This document shows, piece after piece, positions 55,863 to 64,000 of a stretch of DNA of 64,000 nt. The stretch's first letter is position 1. Each line of letters begins with the position of its first letter. The DNA is from Flectonema sp. DT1601 (Eukaryota; Euglenozoa; Diplonemea; Diplonemida; Diplonemidae), in contig OZ025796.1 in the NCBI GenBank assembly GCA_964019425.1, positions 868,001 through 932,000 of the forward strand. Reading direction: 5' to 3'. A program made the translations under genes and the position numbers. Below the pieces are notes generated by a model. It ran no database searches and was not told where the DNA came from. It saw nothing but the letters and a program-made list of their open reading frames with translations.

Positions 55863-56443
55863 TGTTAGATGTTGACAGCTACTCCCCTGAAGGAAAAAAA
55901 ATAACTTCTTTATAAGCAACACAACAACGAATTCTCAGGTAATAATCTGCCTTCATCACGAATTTGATTTTTTTTAAAACTACTCGAAAAGAAGAAGAAA
56001 AAACGATAAATACAAAGCAAGCATAATTATTGTTAATAAATAAGTAGCTTCCCCTTTCCTCTGTCTCTTCTTCTTTTTTTTTTTTTTTTTTTTTTGGCAG
56101 CATACAAGATCATCTTTTTTGCTTGCCCCAGTCCTTTTCAATTGTAGTTGAGAAAGGCAGGGAGTGCAGCCTCGGTGTTACTTGAGGACCGCTTTTTAAT
56201 TATTACAACGAATAAAATAAAATAAAAAAAATCAACACAAAAAATAATAATAACAATGGCAAGGCAGCCATCGATTAATCTAAAACTCGTCAATAGAGAA
56301 AGAACAGGGAAGGTAAGCTTCTTATCACTATATCTATTCTTTCTCATATTCCATGCTCTGTTCAAACATACAATCTGATGACAGAAGCAGTCTCAGTTGT
56401 CGTAGTCGCGGTGATCACTTCCCATCGTTATCTGTTGAAGCTA
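55863..56443. other. Intergenic
   Basis: About 580 bases with the A2 acceptor-like site and a T run near 56074-56095. Nothing else recognised. Confidence 0.6.
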
Positions 56444-57181
56444 TTATAACTTACTGCGGATTTGATCAGGAGCCTGCTTCTCAGTTGCACCAGCTGCTGG
56501 TTCACGTGACCTTGCAGCTGCACGAGATAGTAGATAAGCTCCTAACAATCCGACAGTACCCACACCTGCAGCAGATAATTGGATTTCTGGTGTTGATGTT
56601 TCTTTCTTAGCTTTAGGAAGTGGTGTAGATTTCTTTGATTCTTCCAAAACGATTTCATCCTTTTCTTCTTCTGCTGGTGGAGCAGCTTCAGCTGCAACTT
56701 CCAATGGAGTGACAGGTGTTGGTTCCTCTACCGACTTTTCTTCTTGTGGTTTCACTTCTTCAGCTGGAGCTTTCTCTGGTACTTCAATTTCCTTAGGAAG
56801 GCTCACAGGTGACTTTGGTTTTGGGGATTCAACTGGAGCTGCTTTTTGCTCCGCCACGGGAGTTGCTTTTACCTCTTCTTTCTCAGCAGGTTTTACTGAT
56901 TCCGGTTTTGGTTTTGCATCCTCGACTGAAGCTTTTGCCTCCTCCTTAACTGCTTCCTTCTCTACTGGAGCTGGTGGAACAGGGTCTTCTTCAAGGACAG
57001 GTGCTTTCTCGATCTTTACAGGGACCTCCTTTACCGTCTCCTTTACAATTGGTGCTGGGGATGTTACTGTAGGGGTTGGGGTTGGGACAGCTATTGGCTC
57101 GGTTTTAGTGGCTTCAGCTGGCTTGCCTCCGTTGCGCTTGCCTCCTGCTCCACCTCTTCGATTATTGCGACCTCCTCCCAT
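56444..57181 (-). CDS. Pro/Glu/Lys-rich low-complexity protein with C-terminal membrane segment
   Basis: A 245-residue protein of unknown function. It starts MGGGRNNRRGGAGGKRNGGK (basic, Gly-rich), a possible N-myristoylation context. Residues about 25-195 are dominated by Pro, Ala, Glu, Lys and Val (for example EEVKATPVAEQKAAPVESPK), typical of a disordered spacer. Near residues 206-222 a hydrophobic GVGTVGLLGAYLLS segment could anchor it as a tail-anchored protein. Acceptor-like tctctcaccttaccag ends 16 nt before the ATG, followed by a caa-repeat leader. Low-complexity makes homology hard to judge; an alternative is a soluble scaffold. Confidence 0.7.
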   Translation of the reverse strand: MGGGRNNRRGGAGGKRNGGKPAEATKTEPIAVPTPTPTVTSPAPIVKETVKEVPVKIEKAPVLEEDPVPPAPVEKEAVKEEAKASVEDAKPKPESVKPAEKEEVKATPVAEQKAAPVESPKPKSPVSLPKEIEVPEKAPAEEVKPQEEKSVEEPTPVTPLEVAAEAAPPAEEEKDEIVLEESKKSTPLPKAKKETSTPEIQLSAAGVGTVGLLGAYLLSRAAARSREPAAGATEKQAPDQIRSKL

Positions 57182-57486
57182 TGTTGTTGTTGTTTATCTG
57201 GTAAGGTGAGAGATACTTCTTTTTGACAACAAATCTCTTATTCTAACTATTCTTTTTATCACTTACCAACACATCTTTGAGATCTTTCTGTGATTGTGTA
57301 AAGTGATAATAACACACAATACTTTAAAGATCCTTTATTGTTGTCCTTATTTAATTTTCCTTTTTAAAAAGCTTTTTACTGGAATGCCGTCAGTCGGGTC
57401 TACCTTACCTTCCTTCAAGCGCATAATTACCGAATAAGGCACTACTATGTGCCTGTGAAGGGAATACTAGCACCAAGGGTTTCGCA

Positions 57487-57525
<39 letters not shown>

Positions 57526-58375
57526 TTCATACCGCAACTAAATATAAAGCAACTTGAAACTGGCTAAAGTAAAATAAGGTTCGGCCAAAACCTAGTTGCC
57601 ATATGTAATGAAGACCAAGTTGGTAATTGATAAAACCCAAGGGGGGTTACCCGCATAAGCATATTTATAATGATATAAATACAATGTATCGTATCAAAGT
57701 AAAACTAATATAAGCTTTTTAATAATTTATGACAGAGAATGAACATATAAAGCTAATGTTTGCAAATAGGTAAATACTCTGCAAATGTCAAAAAAAATGA
57801 CTTTTAATTGTTAAAATAATTGTGAGGCAGAGTATAGGTTTTTACCTATTAATTACTTGTCGAAACTTAAAGTCTATTAAAAAAATAGTTTTGTGGGGAG
57901 AAAAAGGGGGATGAAAAAAAAAAAAAAAATAGGTCAGGTTCGCTTTCAATAACGAAACATTTTTTTAATAATGCTTAATAAATGCTTTTTTCAATTTTTT
58001 TTCAATCGCAAAAAAAATATTTTAAAAAAAAAAAAAAAAGAGAGAAGAAAATATAATTTTCCTCTAGTGGACTGGGCCGCACTTTAAGACCAGCCAAAAA
58101 AGAAACTTCAAATAGTTTTTTTTAAAAAAAGCAATCTAAACGATTACCAATAACAGTAATGATTGGATGCTGTGAGAAAAGCGTCAGAGGAATCTGAGCC
58201 TAACAAACCAAACAGGCAAGTAAGAAAGTATTCCCTCGCTAATAAATGAAAACAGATTGTTAGGACAAAGAAAAAGGACAAAGTAGATCGATTGATAACT
58301 ACTTTTTAAAAACTAATTATGATAAGTATCAAAACAAACCACAAATAGAAACAATAATAACTAACCAGACAAAGT
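57182..58375. other. Intergenic
   Basis: About 1.2 kb, with a 32-nt A run at 57488-57519 and shorter A runs near 57915 and 58023. No gene or RNA recognised. Confidence 0.6.
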
Positions 58376-60309
58376 TTATTCTCCAAGAGAAGCCTCCATG
58401 AAAAGCAATTGATCGATGTCTTTCCAGAGATGAAGTGATTCCTGTGGAATTATTGCTTCAAGAGATCCCATGAATGTTTTGCAACCAGGATCAACAGCAG
58501 GAGAAGCATTCTTTATCAGAGCATAAGCCTTATCAAATACTGGCTTGCTCAATGCTTCTTCCAGTGAAGTGTAGAGAGCCGATGTGCGAGATTCGATGTG
58601 AAAAACTGTTTCTGATTCAGATTCTAATTCCTCTTCGTCTTCTTCATCAGCGATAAGACCAGGGGATAGTAATTCTGTTTGTTGTGGTAGACCTTGATCT
58701 TCTGATAATTTATGAATCCTTCCAACACATTCTCCAATCTGTTTTCGGTATGACGCAACTTGCTCCTCGAGTTCATCAATCATCCCATCGACGTTACCCT
58801 CACCATCTGTTTGACGTGATGGTTTTCCAATTGAAGGTTTTGATAATCTAGGAGAAGCACCTTTATGATATTGATTAAACTCTGCTTGTTTTGCTTCAAC
58901 ACGTTCTCCAACACTTTTAACACGAGCCCTCTCCAAAGCTGCTAATCGGTCGGCTTCCTCGCGAGCTATCCGTTCACTCTTCTTTCTCAAGACTCTATCT
59001 TTTGCTGACATACTTGATGCTTCAGAAGGTACTCGCTGTTGTCGGGGTTGTTGCTGTCGGGGTTGTTGCTGTTGCTGTTGTTGTTGTTGTTGTTGTTGTT
59101 GCTGCTTTTGAGGGTAAATCTTCTCGCTTCCCTTTCTCTGTACCTGCAGCGCGTCATCAATTTGTCGACTGATCTGCCTTCTTCCACTGTCAGCATCTTC
59201 CTTCAGCTTTGCGATTAACATTTCAGTTTCAACCATCATTTCATGACTTACCTATTTTGTTATATTATTCGGATTACTGATGTCGTTTTTTTTATTATAG
59301 CCTAGCTAACTCTCACTCGGGAGAGGACAAGAGAACAAACCTGTAAAGCCTCCATTTCTCCCTTAATACTTCCGTCTGTTTTTTCGATTGATTTTTCCGG
59401 TCTGTTTTCCTTATTCTTAAGGATGCCGAGGGACACTAATTGCTCTTGAAGGATTGCTCTTTCCTCTGACTCTTCTTCGTCGTTACGTTTTGATAAGACT
59501 TCGAAAACACGTGATGCGTGTTTACGTACCATCGGTGTTTGTAATATCGAGTCTGCTGTTGGTCTTTTTGTTGGATGCTTGTTAAGCATTTTAGTTACGA
59601 GAGAAGTAAAATTTTTTGAATATCTTCTATTGACTGGTGGGTAAGATGCTCTTAAAATCTTCATCACTAAGGAATTCAAATCCTTCGACTCGAAGGCATG
59701 CTTTAGATTCGCCAATTCATAAGCTACGCATCCTGCAGCCCAAATATCGGATGAGAAGCTGTACGGATCACCATTACAGACTTCTGGTGACATATACATA
59801 GGAGTGCCTATGGATGTAGATGCCATATCTTGACTCTTGTCAAGGACTTTGGCTATTCCTAAATCACCTAAGGCCACACATCCATCTTCAAGTATAAATA
59901 TATTCTGAGCTTTAACATCTCTGTGAAGCACTCTTCTAACGTGCATGTATTGCAGTGCTAACAGAATTTGAGAAACAATAAATAAAATATGATCTTCGGA
60001 AAAGTATTGTTGGCTTCCTTGTTTGTCGTGTATCATATTTGATAAGTCACCCCCTTTATAATACCTCATAACAATGCACATATCCTCACCGTTATATAAA
60101 AAAGAATCCCAATAGTAAGTAAGACACGGATGAATTAATCGCTGCATCAGCTGAACTTCCAATTTAGCCTGTCCTCTCTCTCTCTCACTTAAATCAACCA
60201 ACGGAATACGTTTTAGTACTACTTCTTTATTATTTTCAATGTCTATAACACGGAATACACTTCCATAGCTTCCTTTTCCGATCTTCTTTTGTATTTTATA
60301 TCTTTCCAT
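58376..60309 (-). CDS. NEK-family Ser/Thr protein kinase with polyQ linker, two exons
   Basis: Exons 60309-59341 and 59251-58376 encode about 614 residues. The kinase domain (about 4-260) starts YKIQKKIGKGSYGSVFRV, with ATP-binding K33 in VVLKRI, catalytic D131 in LHRDVKAQN, magnesium-binding D149 in DLGIAK, and the GTPMYMSPEV activation segment. DLGIAK and the overall pattern fit the NIMA-related (NEK) family, which acts in cell cycle, microtubule and flagellar control. The unspliced frame ends soon after GEMEALQ. Splicing continues VSHEMMVETEMLIAKLKEDA in frame, then a Gln-rich run (CAG/CAA codons, 59047-59103) and charged coils. It ends with IDQLLFMEASLGE, a C-terminal motif seen in several NEKs. 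The acceptor-like caaatttcatttaacag lies about 30 nt upstream of the ATG. Confidence 0.9.
59252..59340 (-). other. Intron of the NEK gene
   Basis: 89 nt, donor GTTTGT after CAG, acceptor taacaaaatag, phase 0. Exon 2 begins gtaagt, itself a donor-like sequence, which is unusual at an exon's start. Confidence 0.75.
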
Positions 60310-60912
60310 GTTGTTATTGGTTTTTTTTTTTTTTTTTTTCCCTGTTAAATGAAATTTGAATTTTGGAACAATTTTTTTTCAAAAAAAAATTAACCGGATT
60401 TTCAATTTTTTTCTTCACTTCCATGACGTTTTCCTGTGAAAAAATGAGAAAGCTTAAAAATGGGGGAAAAAAGCCACATACACACCGGTCACATGTACAC
60501 TCTTTGTAATTCAGGCAGCAGAGTTGTCTGCGAGCTGCGTAAAGAGATTGAGACTGAATAAGAAACCTCTCACAAAAAAATAGAAGTAAATTATTGGTTC
60601 AAAGTAAAGAGTTACGATGTGTTGAAAAGGTTATCGTCCAAACTCTTTGAATAAAAGAAAAGCAGAAACTCATGAATTCTCCCTTGACCTAGTCTAATAC
60701 AGAGCAGCACTTCTTACCACGTAACATATAAACAATAACAGCGCGAGTGCTTTCGGACATCAATAGGAACTGCAGTTTGCTCCACAAACTAAGCAGGGGA
60801 TGCAAACAAAGCTCAGAAAAAAAAAAAGAAAGGAAAATGAACTGAACAAAAGACATGTTGACAATAAACAATTTTTGAAAAAACTAAATAAAAAAAAGAA
60901 GAAGAAAACAGT
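60310..60912. other. Intergenic
   Basis: About 600 bases between the GT31-like stop codon and the NEK start. T run near 60321-60338 is part of the NEK leader. Nothing else recognised. Confidence 0.6.
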
Positions 60913-63243
60913 TCATTGACCAGGAATATCATACTGCGCAATGTGTTGCATATTTTTATTCTTTGCTAGTTTAACGACCTCTATTTGTAACATCCGAAGT
61001 TGCTCAAAGTGAGCAGCTATTAATGAACGAAAGTTTGTTATGAATTGCTTTGGATTATTATCTAAAAGAGCATTTGATAACTCTGGCGGACTGATATCTG
61101 TAACAGAACCTCCCAACTGTACAATCTGAGATCTTCTTCTTGTGAAGACAGATTTATGCATCTCTATAAACTTAACAGCAAAGGCTAAGACCTCTTTAGC
61201 ATTGCGTAATGTTATCAAACGATCTAATTTACTGTGTTGGACTCTCTCATCGAGTGAGATCATCCTAGCAGGTTGTACGTAGTGATATAAAGTAACTTCT
61301 GGAACACTAGCAAAGTTTACTTCCTTACTGTCAACAGCATATGGATGCATCTCCATGTGACTGAAGACAGAAATCTTTAAGCCCAACAGTGACAGCAACA
61401 GTCCCGTCAGTAGATCTGGACAATAGCAAATCAAGTCGAGTTTACTACCAAAGAATTTCATAAAATAAGAAACATTTTCAGCATACAATCTTGCAGCAGG
61501 TTTTGACAAAATCCACGCTGTTCCACCTGAAGTCCATTCAAACATATTTTCGTAACGTTGATTCCAATCAGGAAAAGCTGCTGATAACTTCTCGGTTGTG
61601 GTTACTTTTTGAATCCAATTCCAGGCATCAGAGTGGTTTAGTCTTTCTCTGTAAGAAGTTCTCGCTAACCATAGTGGTTCCTTACTGTCATATTGCTCTA
61701 GTCCGTTTAGCAGGAAGTCAGTATTTATGTAGGTATCATCACCTACTATAATGAACCACTCAGCTGACTTTCCTTTAATAAAAAGTTCCTTAAGTCCAAG
61801 TAGTTGAAGTCTTTGTGCGTTAGTGTGTTCATTCTCTACTTTGATTAAAGGATCCTTTGCTGCTAGTGTGGTAACAGATAAAGTGTTTTTATCAATTCCA
61901 AAAACGGTTCTCTCATCAGCAGCAGTAAATGTCATTCGAAATTTGATTGAAGACAGCCAAGTGTCTTCACATATCGCAGCTCTACTATAGAGTAAAGACT
62001 CACCGCTATATAATCCTATGGCTAGAGAATCCTCATTATATCGACCAAAAGGAACGTGATAGGGTGTCATGGGATTGCCTATCTTATCACAGTACCACTT
62101 CGGAGACAAAGCCTCTGCTAAAGGCGGATTAAAAGAAGCAGTCTGAGAATGATGACAAGGTATCAAACCAACTCTACTTCTCCAAGCTTCATAATCAGCA
62201 TCACTACATAAGAATGATTCGACTAAAATAGGAAATCCGTTAGGCGGTTCCGGCACTGCAGTTGGAGGTGGAGGTGGTGGTGTTGGAGCATTTGTAATCC
62301 CAGGTCTGATATAACCACATGTGCCGCTATCATACTTCTTATCCTTTATTCGTTTTCTTATAACTCTAAACAAGATACAGATGTTGTCTTCATAATTATA
62401 ACTGTATCCTATACAACGAACATCTAAACATTCTCCTATGCAATTACCAGTTGACATAGACCGAAATGAGCTTATGATATCACCTTCTTCACCAAGTACT
62501 TTAGTAGATATATCTGTTGTACATGAATTATAAGAACGAATAGATCCAAGTGATGTTAATTCAGGAGATGCTGTCACGTAACGGAGACATGCTCCTGAAG
62601 AGTGAGTCACGTCAACATGTCGCTCAATGCGAGACGCAAAATGATGACAGCTTTGATCACCTGATCTGTAATTAAAATATGAACAGTCGATTTCCCTCCA
62701 GCAAGATGTCGCACAATCGACGTCTGTTGTGGCAAATTTCTCCTCAATAAATTGACCACTCCACCAGACACCAGGTTCAATAGTACAGTTTGTGTGTTTG
62801 GGAAGTTCGTACTTTTCACAGTAACCAGCACTGTGTTTATCATCTTGGTGACGCTTTGTTCGAGTTGAGAACAAGTGGCAGACTTTATCATTTCGAAAAT
62901 TAAAATAACTACAAAGTCTGTTCTGTGAACATAAAATTTCACATTCTTTAATTGACTTATCGTTAGCAGAAGATACAAACTCCCCCTCATACCATGTACT
63001 GTTTTCTACCTTGCATGATGGTGGTGGTGGTGGGCTGCTTGTCTTCGCTGACAATATCCCTGAAGCCCTCTGCTGCGCCTTCTGCTGTGCCTCAACTGCT
63101 ATCATTGCCACAACGTGATCGACGCGTGCGTCTTCAGCCCCTCTCGACATCCCTCCAACAAGAAGGTAAGTCACAATTACCAACGGACATATTAAAAGTA
63201 GCAATGCACGTCGGGGGGACTTGCTACTTGTTGCGCTGTGCAT
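60913..63243 (-). CDS. Type II membrane GT31-like glycosyltransferase with three Apple/PAN-like modules
   Basis: A 776-residue protein. A short cytosolic N-terminus precedes a signal anchor (about 13-31, ALLLLICPLVIVTYLLVGG). Three cysteine-rich modules follow (about 75-315): each begins with Cys then W or similar, contains C-x3-C-x5-C-S-Y-F-N-F-type spacing (CEILCSQNRLCSYFNFR, CATSCWREIDCSYFNYR, CIGECLDVRCIGYSYNY) and ends in ...G-x-C. This is an Apple/PAN-like pattern. After a proline run (TNAPTPPPPPPTAVPEPP) comes a catalytic domain with VGDDTYINTDFLL, the metal-binding DD motif, and EWTSGGTAWILSKPAA, as in Fringe, core-1 galactosyltransferase and other GT31 enzymes. It probably extends glycans in the Golgi; donor and acceptor are unknown. 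An acceptor-like cttcctcgaatag lies about 16 nt upstream of the ATG. Confidence 0.85.
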   Translation of the reverse strand: MHSATSSKSPRRALLLLICPLVIVTYLLVGGMSRGAEDARVDHVVAMIAVEAQQKAQQRASGILSAKTSSPPPPPSCKVENSTWYEGEFVSSANDKSIKECEILCSQNRLCSYFNFRNDKVCHLFSTRTKRHQDDKHSAGYCEKYELPKHTNCTIEPGVWWSGQFIEEKFATTDVDCATSCWREIDCSYFNYRSGDQSCHHFASRIERHVDVTHSSGACLRYVTASPELTSLGSIRSYNSCTTDISTKVLGEEGDIISSFRSMSTGNCIGECLDVRCIGYSYNYEDNICILFRVIRKRIKDKKYDSGTCGYIRPGITNAPTPPPPPPTAVPEPPNGFPILVESFLCSDADYEAWRSRVGLIPCHHSQTASFNPPLAEALSPKWYCDKIGNPMTPYHVPFGRYNEDSLAIGLYSGESLLYSRAAICEDTWLSSIKFRMTFTAADERTVFGIDKNTLSVTTLAAKDPLIKVENEHTNAQRLQLLGLKELFIKGKSAEWFIIVGDDTYINTDFLLNGLEQYDSKEPLWLARTSYRERLNHSDAWNWIQKVTTTEKLSAAFPDWNQRYENMFEWTSGGTAWILSKPAARLYAENVSYFMKFFGSKLDLICYCPDLLTGLLLSLLGLKISVFSHMEMHPYAVDSKEVNFASVPEVTLYHYVQPARMISLDERVQHSKLDRLITLRNAKEVLAFAVKFIEMHKSVFTRRRSQIVQLGGSVTDISPPELSNALLDNNPKQFITNFRSLIAAHFEQLRMLQIEVVKLAKNKNMQHIAQYDIPGQ

Positions 63244-63737
63244 TACTTTGCACTGCAGCCTATTCGAGGAAGTGAATTTTTACAAACAGACTGTAGTGTA
63301 ATACTCAAAGGGTTTAGCAACCTGTGCTATCCCGCGGTAACAAATGGAAGGTTTCCACATGTAAACTGGCACACTAAGAACACCACTAATTAACACGGAC
63401 AGCTTCCATGTTAATGGACAGGGAAGGATTCATGCTCGCTATTTAAAGAAAACAGCTGCATCGTTACAGAATACAGAAATATTGAGAAGGGTCACAAATC
63501 ACTTCACAAAATAATAATCAGTTCGCAATTCAACCTTTTAGGTGGAAGAAAATGAAAGTATAGAGCCCAACAAGTACTTACAGTAAAATCGAAAGTCGAA
63601 GGGAATGAAAAAGATACTCTAAGGAGAGAGAGAGAGGGAGAGATCCAGTCTCAGATTTTAATAATATTGAACCTCGATTACGAAATAGATGGTTCCGTGT
63701 TGGAGTACAGAATGTCTTCTCACCTATCTGTTGGTGA
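63244..63737. other. Intergenic
   Basis: About 490 bases holding the acceptor-like site of the GT31 gene and a (GA)n patch near 63625-63642. The longer open frame on the minus strand across 63578-63904 is out of register with the GH5-like frame and is not supported. Confidence 0.6.
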
Positions 63738-64000
63738 TTATTTGCTTCCCCAAATTTCAGGCCACTTTTGATTGATTTGTTGCTTTGATGTATTCTTTCC
63801 TTGAGGACTGAGAACTTGTGTCCAGGTATTATCAGATATCCAGACTTCAAGTTGGTCTTCACTTCCTGGTTTTGATAATTCCCAATACATCCACGGCATA
63901 TCATTCTGTAGAGCTACTTTAATTTGATCGTTAGTGTGGTTAGCCTTTTTGTTTCCATAGGAACCAAATTCTTGAAGAAAAATTCTTTTTTGACCACTGT
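63738..64000 (-). CDS. C-terminal end of a GH5-like glycoside hydrolase (5' end beyond window)
   Basis: The frame enters the window at 64000 and stops at 63738, giving 87 codons. KRIFLQEFGSYGNKKANHT has the shape of the GH5 nucleophile region (hydrophobic strand followed by E-F-G), and QNDMPWMYWELSKPGSEDQL follows as the last barrel strand with the characteristic Trp (M-x-W-x-W/L). GH5 members cleave beta-linked glucans and mannans; a beta-mannanase-like enzyme is likely, but only this part is visible. It is in line with other secretory genes nearby. The start, signal peptide and acid/base glutamate lie outside the window. Confidence 0.7.
   Translation of the reverse strand, partial: SGQKRIFLQEFGSYGNKKANHTNDQIKVALQNDMPWMYWELSKPGSEDQLEVWISDNTWTQVLSPQGKNTSKQQINQKWPEIWGSK

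Overview
This is an AT-rich nuclear segment of a eukaryote, most likely a protist. It has short spliceosomal introns (about 64-92 nt), many long poly(A)/poly(T) tracts between genes, and proteins of plainly eukaryotic families (derlin, mitochondrial carrier, NEK kinase, NSUN6, GT31 glycosyltransferase). Every gene I can support lies on the minus strand. Nearly every start codon is preceded, about 10-40 nt upstream, by a pyrimidine-rich stretch ending in CAG or TAG, which looks like a 3' splice acceptor. One-way gene order plus an acceptor just upstream of each ATG is the layout expected where pre-mRNAs receive a trans-spliced leader, as in Euglenozoa (diplonemids, euglenids, kinetoplastids) and some alveolates. 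No spliced-leader RNA gene was recognised, so the lineage stays an inference.

Layout. 1-26.7 kb is gene-rich: a two-vWA cysteine-rich secreted protein (cut by the window edge), an AlkB-like dioxygenase, a small unknown protein, a three-exon Apple/PAN-like membrane protein with a lysine-rich tail, a derlin, an actin-related protein with a receiver-like N-terminus, a mitochondrial carrier, a secreted class 3 lipase, an NSUN6-type tRNA/RNA m5C methyltransferase, a 1191-residue protein made of seven globin domains and a cytochrome b5 domain, and a coiled-coil protein. 26.7-53.3 kb is gene-poor and full of homopolymer tracts and degenerate dispersed repeats. Inside it sit one long (A-type) and two short (B-type) members of an unrecognised protein family; the B-type gene is carried twice by a recent 2.2-kb tandem duplication with a palindromic junction. 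53.1-55.9 kb holds a second A/B gene pair, set among an array of long hairpins. 56.4-64 kb is gene-rich again: a P/E/K-rich small membrane-anchored protein, a two-exon NEK kinase, a type II membrane GT31-like glycosyltransferase with three Apple-like modules, and the C-terminal end of a GH5-like glycoside hydrolase.

The genes do not form one pathway. Several are secretory or surface functions (vWA protein, PAN-like receptor, lipase, GT31 enzyme, GH5 enzyme, and derlin in ER quality control). The most unusual items are the heptaglobin-cytochrome b5 protein with a possible dual-acylation N-terminus, the receiver-like/actin-like/F-box-like fusion, the A/B family with its hairpin array, and the tandem duplication whose junction copies a hairpin arm. 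All statements come from reading the sequence and its translations; no database search was run.
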